Shown: one piece after another, positions 9,090 to 18,875 of the stretch
Layout of the letters: each line of letters opens with the position of its first letter
Numbering within the stretch: the first letter of the stretch is position 1
NCBI GenBank assembly: GCA_017621515.1
Contig: JAGASY010000034.1
Location: 42,443 to 106,442 of the forward strand
Direction of reading: 5' to 3'
DNA: 64,000 nucleotides
From: Bacteroidaceae bacterium
GTDB lineage: Bacteria > Bacteroidota > Bacteroidia > Bacteroidales > Bacteroidaceae
The notes under the pieces: generated by a model
What the model was told of the DNA's origin: nothing
The model's input: only the letters and a program-made list of their open reading frames with translations
The model's database searches: none
Position numbers and translations under genes: made by a program

Positions 9090-9560
9090 ATGGTTATCAA
9101 GAAAAAAAACTTGCTCACAGCATTATTCTTGGCTGTTTCATTCTTACCGACTACAGCGAAGAGCCTTGTATTGACTCTTGCCGACGGTAGTGAAGTATAT
9201 TATCTTCTCGGAGGAGAGACGAATCCGATGATGAAGTTTATTGATGGGGCTGTATATATCAATGCAGACGAGTATTCATTCAGCGGAATAGAGAAATTCA
9301 GAATTTCACAGACCGACGACCCTAATGGCATTGAAGCGATTGCATCCGAAAAGGGCGGCATCAGCATCGAGAAGGGGGCTATATATATTAAATCTACAGC
9401 CAACTCAGGGGACATCAGTGTGTACGCTGCAAACGGCGCAAAAATAGATGCTCCGATTGAGAAATCGGGAGATATAATCGTGGTAAACACCGTGTCTGTT
9501 CCGAAAGGAATATACATCATCAAAGCAGGCAACTCATCCGTAAAATTCATCAAACACTAA
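9090..9560 (+). CDS. Small exported protein with T9SS-like tail
   Basis: A 156-residue protein with a clear signal peptide (MVIKKKNLLTALFLAVSFLP, cleavage near residue 23). The middle (LTLADGSEVYYLLGGETNPM...) resembles short beta-rich proteins that precede surface-protein genes in Prevotella-type genomes. The last ~70 residues (ISVYAANGAKIDA ... PKGIYIIKAGNSSVKFIKH) have the look of a type IX secretion C-terminal sorting domain. No catalytic motif is visible. The stop is 6 bp before the zincin-like gene, so the two are cotranscribed and the small protein may be its surface partner; that is inference from context. Confidence 0.75.
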   Translation: MVIKKKNLLTALFLAVSFLPTTAKSLVLTLADGSEVYYLLGGETNPMMKFIDGAVYINADEYSFSGIEKFRISQTDDPNGIEAIASEKGGISIEKGAIYIKSTANSGDISVYAANGAKIDAPIEKSGDIIVVNTVSVPKGIYIIKAGNSSVKFIKH

Positions 9561-9566
9561 GACTAC

Positions 9567-11561
9567 ATGAAAAAGACAATTATACTTTCAGCATTAGCCC
9601 TGTTATCCGCCTCACAAATGCAGGCACAGGATATATTGTACGGAAAATCTACAGACCGTTTCAAGGAGAATACGGTAATAGACATATCCGGATACGACTC
9701 TATCGAGTTCAAAAAAATGCAGATGACAATGTACAAGACCAACGAGTCGGGTACAACCCTGAAAGTTCCAAGAACATACGCTTCTACCATAGACTATTAT
9801 ACATTCACAGACCCGGGACGCATTATCTATCGTCCTAACGAGTTCAATAGCATGGACTTCACAAAAGAGACAAGCCGCTGGTGCTGGGCACGCAGCCGTG
9901 AGTCGGAGCACTTCATCGTGTTCTGGGAACCGGGATTCGGTCTCGACCCTTCTAAAAGCAGCATCAAACTTGATGTGGATTTGCTGTTGCAACGTGCTGA
10001 GGTTCTATTCGACTTCTATGCAAACAAATTAGGTTTTGTCATTCCGGGAGATTCAAAATCGACGGATAAATATAAAATAGAAATCTTCGTCAACTACAGT
10101 ACCGACTGGTTGGCTACAGGTTCGGGATATGACGACAAAATCGGTGCGCTGTGGTGTACACCGTGGGCACTTGAAGCAAGCGGCGGACATACGGTAGGAC
10201 ATGAAATCGGACACTCGTTCCAGTATCTTGTGTCATGCGACCTCGGAACCAACCACGGATGGAGATACGGATTCGGAGATGGTGCCTCAGGCGGATGTGC
10301 ATGGTGGGAAAGCTGCGCACAGTGGCAGGCTTTCAAGGTGTATCCGGAACAGCAGTTCAACAACGGATATTATTCGGAAGCTATCAACTGTGCATACATG
10401 AACCTGCTACATGAATATTGGAGATATGCCAACTATTTCATACAGGACTACTGGTGTCAGCTTCACGGTCAGAAATTCATCGGAACACTGTGGCGCGAAT
10501 CAACTCGTCCGGAAGACCCGGTAGAAACTTACCAGAGAATCACAGAAATCAGCCAATCTGAGTTTAATGACGAGATATTCAACTTTGCCTGTCGTTCTGC
10601 TTCGTGGGATATAGATGCCATACGCGAATACGGCAAGAACCATATTGATGCCTACTCTACCAACTTGACACGTACAGACGACGGATGGTGGCAGGTTGAC
10701 AGCGCGAACTGTCCGCAGAACTATGGATTCAACATCATCCGTGTGAACGGAGCACCGGAAAGAACTGTGATAAAAGCCAACTTCAAAGGCATTGCCGGAG
10801 CAGAAGGATACCGTACATACAAGGCAGACAAAGCCGGATGGAGATACGGCTTCTGTGCTTTGAAGAAGGACGGCGAACGCGTATATGGACAAGCCTACAG
10901 CAACAAAGAAGGAACTGCTGAATTTACCGTACCGGAGAATTGCAAGATGCTGTGGTTCGTCGTAAGCGGTGCACCGACAGAACACTGGAGACACCCTTGG
11001 GACATGGACGGAGACGATTTGCAGACTGGACTTGACAATGACGAGCAATGGCCATACCAAGTTAAGTTCGAGAATACGGAACGTCTTGGATACTATACAT
11101 TCCCTGAAGACTATGTGCGCAAAGACACTACTGTGGTCTATGATATTGACCTGACATACGACGGAAGTGGATATGGACGAACAACAGTCAGTCTCGATGT
11201 TGACCCTATATGTCAGGCACTGGGTGTGACAGCCGATATGATAAAGAAGACAGCAAGTGCAACAGGAAACGGCACCATTAAGTTCTACAGTGTATCGCCA
11301 TCCGGAGTTCTCGGAAGCAACAACACAGCCAACGGACTCGGACACTGGTTTAACGCAAGCGGAACAGTGGTCAATCATGGCGGCAGCGCATACGTATTTT
11401 CTGAATTTACAGCCAACAGTTTGACATTTGCCGTAGGACAATATCCGGCACGACTCAGGGTCGGAAAAACCTATACAGTGCGTCAGGCATTGCAATACAC
11501 ACATACGGACGGAAAGAAATACACCGCTACTATTGTATTCAATGTCACTGTGGTGAAATAA
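9567..11561 (+). CDS. Exported zincin-like protein, DUF6055 plus DUF4859
   Basis: A 664-residue secreted protein with a signal peptide (MKKTIILSALALLSASQMQA). Residues ~105-380 resemble the DUF6055 putative metalloprotease region. HTVGHEIGHSFQ near residue 210 provides the HExxH zinc motif, and a Trp/Cys-rich region (GGCAWWESCAQWQ) follows. A beta-sandwich region precedes a C-terminal DUF4859-like domain (from about residue 530, DLTYDGSGYGRTTVSLDVD). By family knowledge this suggests a surface peptidase acting on host or dietary glycoprotein, but the substrate is unknown. No T9SS tail is obvious on this chain; the small upstream protein carries one instead. Confidence 0.8.
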   Translation: MKKTIILSALALLSASQMQAQDILYGKSTDRFKENTVIDISGYDSIEFKKMQMTMYKTNESGTTLKVPRTYASTIDYYTFTDPGRIIYRPNEFNSMDFTKETSRWCWARSRESEHFIVFWEPGFGLDPSKSSIKLDVDLLLQRAEVLFDFYANKLGFVIPGDSKSTDKYKIEIFVNYSTDWLATGSGYDDKIGALWCTPWALEASGGHTVGHEIGHSFQYLVSCDLGTNHGWRYGFGDGASGGCAWWESCAQWQAFKVYPEQQFNNGYYSEAINCAYMNLLHEYWRYANYFIQDYWCQLHGQKFIGTLWRESTRPEDPVETYQRITEISQSEFNDEIFNFACRSASWDIDAIREYGKNHIDAYSTNLTRTDDGWWQVDSANCPQNYGFNIIRVNGAPERTVIKANFKGIAGAEGYRTYKADKAGWRYGFCALKKDGERVYGQAYSNKEGTAEFTVPENCKMLWFVVSGAPTEHWRHPWDMDGDDLQTGLDNDEQWPYQVKFENTERLGYYTFPEDYVRKDTTVVYDIDLTYDGSGYGRTTVSLDVDPICQALGVTADMIKKTASATGNGTIKFYSVSPSGVLGSNNTANGLGHWFNASGTVVNHGGSAYVFSEFTANSLTFAVGQYPARLRVGKTYTVRQALQYTHTDGKKYTATIVFNVTVVK

Positions 11562-11590
11562 AAAGATTCTGACAGATAAAAAGCAGAAAT

Positions 11591-11623
11591 AAATCTCCGG
11601 AACATACGTTTCGGAGATTTTTT
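11591..11623 (+). terminator. Intrinsic terminator after the zincin-like gene
   Basis: Stem AAATCTCCG (11591-11599) pairs with CGGAGATTT (11612-11620) across a 12-nt loop and runs into a T tract, 30 bp after the stop codon. Confidence 0.85.
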
Positions 11624-11659
11624 ACGTTATAAGTCTATATAAGACTACAAAAGCTGTAT

Positions 11660-14119
11660 ATGTCAACAAGAACCACTACATATATATATAAGAATAAGGA
11701 AAAGAGAATCCGATTTTTGACATCCCGGTACAACCATATAATATCAAAATTGGTTTGTGCGCTCTTCTTATTTTCCATCGCAGCAAGTATGTATGCACAA
11801 AGTGTGACCATACGCGGAACCGTCACAGACGACAAGAAATCGCCTGTGGAGTTGGCTATGGTACACATAGAAGGGCAGATGGCGGGAACCACATGCAATC
11901 TGAAAGGCAAATACGAGCTGACCTGCCAATCTTCCGACTCTGTGGTTGTCGTATTCTCCATGATAGGTTATCAGACACGAAAAAGAGTGCTGAAGAATCC
12001 GACAGACACTGTTACTCTGAACGTAATGCTTCCTTCTCTCGGTGTGGAACTCGGTGAAGTGGAAGTAAGCGACATACGCAGACAAACCGGCAGCATGACA
12101 GACGTGAACATAAAAGACATGAAGCATCTCGGCAGTGCATCGGGAGGAGGAGTTGAAGCTATAATCGCCACACAAGCCGGAGTAAGCACGCACAATGAAC
12201 TGAGTTCGCAATATAATGTCCGCGGAGGTTCTTTCGATGAAAACAGTGTTTATATCAATGGTACAGAAGTATATCGTCCGTTGCTCATACGTTCCGGACA
12301 ACAGGAAGGATTGAGTATCATCAATCCGGACATGGTGGAGAAAGTAGGATTCTCCGCCGGAGGATTTGAGGCCAAATACGGAGACAAGATGTCGTCTGTG
12401 CTCGACATAGAATATAAGAAGGTAAAAGGATTTGAAGGTTCTGTATCTGCCAGCATGTTAGGTGCAAACATATATGCGGGCTACGGAACGGACAAATTCA
12501 GTATGACTCACGGACTTCGGTATAAGACCACAAGCTATCTGCTCGGAACACTGGACACCAAAGGAGAATACGAACCGAAAGATTTCGACTACCAGACCTA
12601 CATAAGCTGGATGCCCACACGGAAATGGACATTCGACTTCATTGGTAACATTTCAAGGAACGACTACAATTTTGAACCGTCAGACCGAACAACCAAATTC
12701 GGAACCGCAGAAGACGTAAAAGAGTTCAAAGTATATTTTGACGGCAAGGAGCAAGATAAATTCCACACTTATTTCGGAAGTTTGTCAGCTACACACCATT
12801 TCAACACCACAAACGAAATATCGCTGAACATGTCTGCCTTCAAGACAAACGAAAGGGAGACATTTGACATAAGTGGTGAATATTGGCTGAACAATGAAGG
12901 AGAAGACGAAAGCCTCGGCATAGGAACATACATGGAACATGCGCGCAACCGGCTTACCGCCGATGTAAAAAGCATCGGACTGAGTGGCAGAAGCAGATTC
13001 ACGGCACACGACATAAGATACGGCATATTATATAAGTCGGAACATGTGGAAGAAACGATGCGCGAATGGGAGATGCGAGATTCTGCCGGATATTCCCTAC
13101 CTCACTCCGACAGCCGTTTGGATTTGATATACAATCTGGCTTCAAAGAATGAGGTCAACAGCAACCGTTTCGAGTTGTATGCACAGGACACATACCGCCG
13201 TACCTTCGATGAAGGAGAAATGATACTCAACTACGGTGTGCGACTTTCTCACTGGAGCTGGAACAAAGAATGGCTTTTCAGTCCGAGAGCTACAATGGCA
13301 TTCGTACCGGCATCTAACGACAATCTTACATTCAGGTTCTCCACCGGACTCTACTATCAGGCTCCGTTCTACAAAGAGATAAAGGACACAGTGACTGTCA
13401 ACGGCAATACTTCTGTGATTCTCAATGAGAATATAAAGTCGCAACGCTCCATACATTTTGTGCTCGGAGGAGAATACAGATTCAAAGTGAACAACCGTCC
13501 TTTCAAGGCTACAGCAGAGATATATTATAAAGCCCTCAGCAATCTTATTCCATATAATGTTGACAATGTGAGAGTCAGCTATTATGGAGAAAACATAGCA
13601 ACAGGCTATGCTATGGGACTTGACATGAAGATATACGGTGAGTTCGTGCCGGGAACAGATTCTTGGATCAGTGCCGGAATCATGAAGACTCAGGAAAAAA
13701 TCAACGGTAAGTCTGTGCCCCGACCTACGGACCAGAGACTGAATCTGTCCATATTCTTCAGCGATTATTTTCCGAATACCGACAAATGGAAAGTGACTCT
13801 GAAAGGTCATTATGCCGGCGGACTCCCATTCGGACCTCCTCACACAGGAAGAGACAAGCAGGTTTTCCGTATGTCTTCTTACCGCCGTGTTGACCTCGGA
13901 ATGTCCTATCGCTTACTGAACAACGAGGATAAACATGCCACAAACGGCATCAGCAAACATCTGCGCAATGTATGGCTCGGAATCGATGCCTTCAATATTT
14001 TAGGAATCAGCAATGTCAATTCATATTATTGGGTAACAGATATAACAAACAACCAATATGCTGTACCTAACTATCTCACTGGAAGACAAATCAATGCAAG
14101 GGTTCTCATAGAATTTTAA
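11660..14119 (+). CDS. TonB-dependent receptor with N-terminal carboxypeptidase-like domain
   Basis: An 819-residue outer-membrane receptor. An unusually long N-terminus precedes a signal-peptide-like stretch (SKLVCALFLFSIAASMYAQ, residues ~28-46), so the true start may be downstream of 11660, though no later ATG fits. Residues ~47-130 form a CarboxypepD_reg-like domain (TIRGTVTDDKKSPVELAMVH). The plug follows (residues ~150-260, with YNVRGGSFDENSVYINGTEV), then a beta-barrel ending in the aromatic residue Phe (RQINARVLIEF). Unlike SusC proteins, no SusD partner lies beside it, so the substrate could be a metal complex, peptide or glycan. A terminator separates it from the upstream gene. Confidence 0.88.
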   Translation: MSTRTTTYIYKNKEKRIRFLTSRYNHIISKLVCALFLFSIAASMYAQSVTIRGTVTDDKKSPVELAMVHIEGQMAGTTCNLKGKYELTCQSSDSVVVVFSMIGYQTRKRVLKNPTDTVTLNVMLPSLGVELGEVEVSDIRRQTGSMTDVNIKDMKHLGSASGGGVEAIIATQAGVSTHNELSSQYNVRGGSFDENSVYINGTEVYRPLLIRSGQQEGLSIINPDMVEKVGFSAGGFEAKYGDKMSSVLDIEYKKVKGFEGSVSASMLGANIYAGYGTDKFSMTHGLRYKTTSYLLGTLDTKGEYEPKDFDYQTYISWMPTRKWTFDFIGNISRNDYNFEPSDRTTKFGTAEDVKEFKVYFDGKEQDKFHTYFGSLSATHHFNTTNEISLNMSAFKTNERETFDISGEYWLNNEGEDESLGIGTYMEHARNRLTADVKSIGLSGRSRFTAHDIRYGILYKSEHVEETMREWEMRDSAGYSLPHSDSRLDLIYNLASKNEVNSNRFELYAQDTYRRTFDEGEMILNYGVRLSHWSWNKEWLFSPRATMAFVPASNDNLTFRFSTGLYYQAPFYKEIKDTVTVNGNTSVILNENIKSQRSIHFVLGGEYRFKVNNRPFKATAEIYYKALSNLIPYNVDNVRVSYYGENIATGYAMGLDMKIYGEFVPGTDSWISAGIMKTQEKINGKSVPRPTDQRLNLSIFFSDYFPNTDKWKVTLKGHYAGGLPFGPPHTGRDKQVFRMSSYRRVDLGMSYRLLNNEDKHATNGISKHLRNVWLGIDAFNILGISNVNSYYWVTDITNNQYAVPNYLTGRQINARVLIEF

Positions 14120-14243
14120 TGGTTTGGAAAGCTCTGATTAAGGGCAAGAAGTTCTTGATTCAAAAGCAAGAAAATGCTCAAATCAGGGATAAAGAAATTT
14201 CTTGGACTACTCATTCAGAAAAATTTCATAAGCCACAAGACAG

Positions 14244-14282
14244 AAAAAAGCAGACCCGGAAACAATCCGAGTCTGCTTTTTT
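14244..14282 (-). terminator. tmRNA terminator
   Basis: The pair AGCAGACCCGG (14249-14259) / CCGAGTCTGCT (14267-14277) forms a stem flanked by A and T runs on both sides. It therefore works on the minus strand just after the tmRNA, and possibly also for the plus-strand receptor gene. Confidence 0.85.
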
Positions 14283-14283
14283 C

Positions 14284-14680
14284 TGTGGACCTGGGGAGAA
14301 TCGAACTCCCGTCCAAACGAGGAAACCATACGCTTTCTACATGCTTATCTTTGACTGATGTTTTCGAGTGTAAGCAAGACCAAAGCCACCAACTCACACC
14401 TTATCCTCTAAAATTTCACAAGAACTGCGAGGCGAAGTCCAAGCTATTCCCGATTTTGCTGTGCCGCTTTATCAAACGCTTCGGAACAAGAGCTTTTGAG
14501 CGACATCTCGTTTCCACCACTATGGCAGAAATAAAGCTAATCTACTATACTTCGATTAGGCAGCGAGAGCATAAGAATCGTTGCCAGATAATTCTTTGAT
14601 AACTGAGATTTAAGTGGAAATTACCGACCCACTGCATGCTTACATACCATTCCGACTCGCTGTCAAATCCAGTCAAGCCC
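14284..14680 (-). ncRNA. ssrA: Transfer-messenger RNA (tmRNA)
   Basis: tmRNA rescues stalled ribosomes by acting as tRNA then mRNA. Read on the minus strand it begins GGGCTTGACTGGATTTGACA and ends GGGAGTTCGATTCTCCCCAG plus the acceptor strand, giving the T-arm and acceptor stem (GGGCUUG pairing with CAGGUCC, with G-U pairs). GCATGCAGTGGGTCGGTAAT and TAAGCATGTAGAAAGC are conserved tmRNA segments. The resume frame ends GNDSYALAA followed by TAA, a nine-residue tag similar in layout to the GETNYALAA type of Bacteroidales. The 3' CCA does not appear fully encoded (genome reads ACAG after the stem), so it is probably added enzymatically. Ends are accurate to a few bases. Confidence 0.97.
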
Positions 14681-14694
14681 ATTGATTTATTGTG

Positions 14695-14726
14695 CAAAAG
14701 TACGTATTCTTATATAGAGAAACAAA
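14695..14726 (-). promoter_or_regulatory. Promoter of ssrA
   Basis: On the minus strand, TTTG (14723-14726), a 20-nt spacer and TACTTTTG (14695-14702) match the Bacteroidetes promoter consensus perfectly. A short leader before the mature 5' end at 14680 would be removed by RNase P. Confidence 0.85.
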
Positions 14727-14791
14727 TTTGAGAAGAAAAAAGATTAAAGAACATGCAATATTCAGACATAAAACCAAGTACATGACTATTC

Positions 14792-17545
14792 TCACGGCTT
14801 CTTAGGATTCTTGCTCCAGTGGTAAACCACATGCAACATCACATAATGAGGAAGTGAACGGAACCATGTCTCGGTACGTCCCTGCGCATTGACATCATAC
14901 TGAACAGAAGAAACCTGATGGAATAAGTCGAAAGCTTCAATCCGCGCAATGAGCTTTCCTTGCAAGAACGGTTGACTGAGTGAAGCATTGAGCACAAAAT
15001 CATCTGTATTCAGCACTGAACTGCCATAGCCTCGACGGCTATACATGACAGCATCAGCCGAAACAGTGGTCTTCAGCACAGGTATGGTATATCGGGCGGA
15101 AAGACCATAATTGAAATCAAAAGCATCAAGCGTCTCGAAATCGCGCATTCTACCTTCCGAATGCCGCCACCGTATGTCTCCGGAAGCACGGATGTTAAGC
15201 ATATCCTTATTATATTGAATATATGCCCCATCACGCAAAACAGTAGTGTTGACGACATTCTCATGACTTTCCGTCTCCCCTGCCAACATCGTATAATCTA
15301 CGGAATGCACATAATCGCCATCAATATTCATCTGCCACATCCAATAACGCTTCTCGCCAATGTCGGAAGAAATATCAAACCGGGCTGTGGCGGAATAGGC
15401 TCCGCTCACATTCATCGGCTTGTAAACATACACACCCGTAACGGGGCTGTAAGTTACCGACTGTGCCACATCGCGATGGCGATAGTTGAATGTCGCCCCT
15501 ACATGCCATTGCTTGATTCTCTCTCCATACTTTTCGGCATAATCAATATTAGCAGATGTCACGGCAGTGCCTTTCAAATCAGGGTTTCCTTCCTTAACCA
15601 CAAGCGGACGGCTGTCATCACGATAGCTTATCCGGTTCAACAAATCAGCGGGGGTACAGTCGTATCGGGCACCAATTCGTAAATCGCGCCCACCGTCAGG
15701 CGACATACAGCGAAACTCTGCATGGGGCGAAACATACACCCATGTGCCATGCGCCAAGGTATCGATGACACCTCGTTCATAATCAAGAGACTGATGAATG
15801 ACCGGTACATCAACCCCCATCCGCCAACGGTCATACGTAATGTTATAGAAAGAATTTCTCCCGGGTTTGTAACTACCCTGCTTGCTCAATGTAATCGAGG
15901 CATTGTTGCGCCAATAATGCAGATGACTGTCATAAGAATTAGAAAAGTCGGTAATGGCAGTCAGCATGTCAAGCTGGGATGCCAACAACAATGTGTCGGG
16001 ATGATAAAGATAATCATGCGTCTTTGTATTTAAGAATTGGAACTCATCCCCTACAATCAGATTTACCTTTCGGAACAATTCAGACATTGTATGGTGTGTA
16101 CTGAACATGAAGTTTGTGCTCCGGTTAGACACGTCACTGGCATTACGGCGAACATCATTGGTCTGCATAGCAGCTTGCCATGTATTGAAACGGCTGGAAA
16201 GCCACGACTGATCATCGCTGTGCCTAAAGAAAAGATAATAGTTGCCATACCAATGTTTTTCCTTGTCGGTATTAAAAGTGCCTGTCACTTCCTGAACCAC
16301 AGACCACGACCGCCCTTCACTCAAAGCATCGGTGCACATGGAAGCCGTCAGTCCGTCATCCCATTGTTCGAATTGCGATTTACCCAAGGCATTTCTTTTT
16401 CCATATTCAAAGTGAGATTTGAGTTCCAAATAAGTTGCTTTTTTGAGAACCAACGTATTGTACAGCTTCAAATGCCAATTATCAGACTCATTGCGGCTCT
16501 CAGACAACGACACAGGCTTACTGCCTTCAAGAAATTGTTCATAGCGTTGGCGAGTTTCCATATCGACACTTGTAGAAGTGAAATCGGCATTGAAATTATT
16601 CTTCACCTGTTTATCTCTCGATTCATAATCCAAGTCAGTTGCCACACTACGAGTCGTGACAAGCGACTGAGGCATCGTAGCAGGAGACCAATGTCCGCGC
16701 TCTCCGATGTGGCGGCTTTCGTTCACATTATTGACATTGCCCATCAGCGAATAACGCCAACGGTCGGTAAAGCCCAACAGAAAACCGCGCCCCATCCAAC
16801 GCTCTTCCGTACCGACAGCTCCTTCCACATTGGCAATATATCCCCGACTGTATTCTTCTTTCAAGTTTACATCCATCACATATTTTTTCGCTTCCACATC
16901 ATACCCCAAGACCTCGCTCTTGTCAGTCCGTTTGTCATACACCTTGATATTCTTCACCGTATAGTAAGGCAGGTTTTCCAAAAGCACTTTCTTGCTGCCA
17001 CTCATAAAAGAGCGAGAACCCAACATCAGTTCATCCACTTTGCGCCCATTGACAAAAATCTCACCACCATCATTCATCGTCACCCCCGGAAGTTGACGTA
17101 TCAACGCATCGAGCATCGAACCGTCCGGCAGTTTGAAGGCATCGGCATTATACACCAGTGTGTCGCCTTTATAACACATCTTTACCTTAGTGGCTTTCAC
17201 CACCACCTCGTCCAGAACAATATTACGTTCCTTGCGCATCTTGATTACCGGTACGGCTACCGAGCTTGCTGTTTCCGGAGACTGTACAGAAACAGACTGC
17301 CATACTTCACTGTATCCCGGTCGTGTGACACGCAGCAAATAATCGCATTTTTCAGCCTTAACAGAAGCAATATATACTTCTTTAAGCAGCTTGCCGCTAC
17401 GATTCTTCATCGAAACACTTCTGCTGATAGAATCTACCACCACCACACTGTCGGAAGTCAATACAGATACTTTCACACCTGTAAGCGGAACTTTCAAAAA
17501 ATCATCTTCTACCTCCACCTCAAGATCTATTGTCTGTGCATTCAC
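14792..17545 (-). CDS. TonB-linked outer-membrane beta-barrel protein, start out of frame
   Basis: A 917-residue frame resembling the 'outer membrane beta-barrel family protein' group. It has a CarboxypepD_reg-like N-terminal domain (residues ~1-100, ending KMRKERNIVLDEVVVKATK), a plug-like segment (ALIRQLPGVTMNDGGEIFVN) and a long C-terminal beta-barrel. By family knowledge it sits in the outer membrane, but its cargo is unknown. The first possible start is a GTG at 17545 that opens MNAQT, which looks like the end of a signal peptide. A proper signal peptide lies just upstream, one base out of frame (see 17543-17582). The gene may be a frameshifted copy or contain a sequence error. A CAAAGATA at 17632-17639 could be its minus-strand -7 box. 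Confidence 0.85.
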   Translation of the reverse strand: MNAQTIDLEVEVEDDFLKVPLTGVKVSVLTSDSVVVVDSISRSVSMKNRSGKLLKEVYIASVKAEKCDYLLRVTRPGYSEVWQSVSVQSPETASSVAVPVIKMRKERNIVLDEVVVKATKVKMCYKGDTLVYNADAFKLPDGSMLDALIRQLPGVTMNDGGEIFVNGRKVDELMLGSRSFMSGSKKVLLENLPYYTVKNIKVYDKRTDKSEVLGYDVEAKKYVMDVNLKEEYSRGYIANVEGAVGTEERWMGRGFLLGFTDRWRYSLMGNVNNVNESRHIGERGHWSPATMPQSLVTTRSVATDLDYESRDKQVKNNFNADFTSTSVDMETRQRYEQFLEGSKPVSLSESRNESDNWHLKLYNTLVLKKATYLELKSHFEYGKRNALGKSQFEQWDDGLTASMCTDALSEGRSWSVVQEVTGTFNTDKEKHWYGNYYLFFRHSDDQSWLSSRFNTWQAAMQTNDVRRNASDVSNRSTNFMFSTHHTMSELFRKVNLIVGDEFQFLNTKTHDYLYHPDTLLLASQLDMLTAITDFSNSYDSHLHYWRNNASITLSKQGSYKPGRNSFYNITYDRWRMGVDVPVIHQSLDYERGVIDTLAHGTWVYVSPHAEFRCMSPDGGRDLRIGARYDCTPADLLNRISYRDDSRPLVVKEGNPDLKGTAVTSANIDYAEKYGERIKQWHVGATFNYRHRDVAQSVTYSPVTGVYVYKPMNVSGAYSATARFDISSDIGEKRYWMWQMNIDGDYVHSVDYTMLAGETESHENVVNTTVLRDGAYIQYNKDMLNIRASGDIRWRHSEGRMRDFETLDAFDFNYGLSARYTIPVLKTTVSADAVMYSRRGYGSSVLNTDDFVLNASLSQPFLQGKLIARIEAFDLFHQVSSVQYDVNAQGRTETWFRSLPHYVMLHVVYHWSKNPKKP

Positions 17546-17582
17546 CTGAATACAAAAGGATATATAAGAATAGCTTTTTCAT
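17543..17582 (-). other. Out-of-frame signal peptide start of the barrel gene
   Basis: ATG at 17582 opens MKKLFLYILLYS, then this frame reads into GECTDN and stops. The downstream protein frame reads FCIQVNAQT across the same bases. Adding one T to the four-T run at 17554-17557 (AAAA on the plus strand) would join them as a typical signal peptide ending in NAQ. This indicates a one-base deletion, phase variation or sequencing error. Confidence 0.75.
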
Positions 17583-17817
17583 AAAATGTCGTTTTAATCA
17601 TACCAATTTTTAAGGTAACAAGAACATAATGCAAAGATATGATTTATATTTAAAAACAGAACTTCTTTTTTATATTTTGAATAATACTTCTCTTTTAGAA
17701 ATACAAATAATTGATTCTGTAAAATCAACATATCTACTGACAAAAAATCATCCTTAGTCCGGATGTATTCATAAAGTGTTTTGTGGATGCACTTATAAAA
17801 AACAATCTATAAACACT

Positions 17818-18628
17818 CCCATAAAAAAATTTTTGACATCGTTTTTTAGAGGGGTATTTAATTTTGACAAAACGGCAACATATTCAATTGTTTTAGTTTC
17901 AAAAATTCCAATTTTACATTATTAATCTATCTTTTTGATTTCATAAAATGTTAAAATTTCAAGCCCTCTGGAACGCGTCAAAATGAAGCGCACCGAACTT
18001 TTCTCGAAGAATGAGGATTCTATGCGCATTTTCTGATGACTCTGCGAAATGTGAAATAGTGTTTCGTTTTGAATCGGTTCTTTTACATTTATTTATCTTT
18101 GGTGAAGAGTCGTTTGAAAAAAACTACTAAGTTTTCAAATTTCCGGCGCACAGTTTTTTTCTTCGCAGCGCACTGCAATTTTATTTGCAGCGCACTGGAA
18201 ATTCTCTCACTGTGCGCTGAAAATTTCAAAACAGCGCGCTGAAAATAAAAAAACAGTAAGAAGCAGAAAAAAATACAGTTTGCATCGATCGGAATGTTAA
18301 GAAGTGTATAATTTATTACTTTGAAAAAGTATCTAAACATAAACTTCAAAGTGAGTGAATTTGAAGCGATGTTTGAGAGTGGAAATGGTAAGATTTGCCT
18401 TAACACATTAATAATCAAGATATTACCAGAACACTCAAAATACTCAAAAAATTATGTCCAACGCGTTTTTTTGAGTATTTTAAATAATTTTGTATTCTAC
18501 TGATTATCAGTAGTTTATCTACACATTAAAATTTTCGTCTCTTCGCCTTCGGCAAAAAATAACCCGAAATGTTAAATTTTCATTTTGACCGAAAATATCA
18601 TTTTGTCATTTTGAACAATAGCATTTTA
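17818..18628 (+). repeat. ~800-bp dispersed repeat, copy B (subtype 1)
   Basis: Opens CCCATAAAAAAATTTTTGAC and ends near CATTTTGAACAATAGCATTT. The core holds five 10-mers, CGGCGCACAG, CAGCGCACTG, CAGCGCACTG, CTGTGCGCTG and CAGCGCGCTG. They are centred at 18148.5, 18170.5, 18192.5, 18214.5 and 18236.5, an exact 22-nt period. A nested hairpin (AATACTCAAAAA / TTTTTTTGAGTATTTT) sits near 18430-18480, inside the outer pair TTAATAATCAA / TGATTATCA. To its right, 18640-18770 carries a partial copy of the palindrome-type sequence CGACAGACTCCTCCATCGCT and GAGTACACCCA, also found beside copy C. No gene is seen between 17583 and 18875. Confidence 0.92.
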
Positions 18629-18768
18629 GCGTGTTTTCAGTGGATTCTATCGACAGACTCCTCCATCGCTATCGCGCTTAAACAAACATGAAGAATCCAG
18701 TTGAGTACACCCACATATTCCCAAAAATGTCTGTACCTCCATATCCCCAAAAACAAATAAAAATCTAC

Positions 18769-18813
18769 AAAAAAGAACAGGTCAAAAACTCTTTCAATTG
18801 AGTTTTGGCCTGT
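18769..18813 (-). terminator. Terminator of the 2703-residue protein gene
   Basis: On the minus strand ACAGGCCAAAACTC (18800-18813) pairs with GAGTTTTTGACCTGT (18777-18791), with one bulge or mismatch, and is followed by TCTTTTTTG. Confidence 0.8.
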
Positions 18814-18875
18814 CCCATACAAGCACCGACAAATTCACCTTCTTAAAGCTGGTGAAAATTCATTGCCGGAATCTA

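Noticed and set aside
10500..11504. 334-codon open frame on the minus strand
   Set aside because: It is antisense to the zincin-like gene; the Cys- and Val-rich product has no recognisable domain, signal or start context.
16037..17584. 515-codon open frame on the plus strand
   Set aside because: It is antisense to the barrel protein gene, and its product is rich in His, Arg and Ile with no domain. Its length follows from the codon bias of the true gene on the other strand.
18089..18418. Frames of 70-110 codons with shared MIIN...NYTL stretches inside repeats B, C and E
   Set aside because: The similarity follows from DNA conservation of the repeat. The frames differ in length, lack a counterpart start in A and D, and run through the palindrome array.
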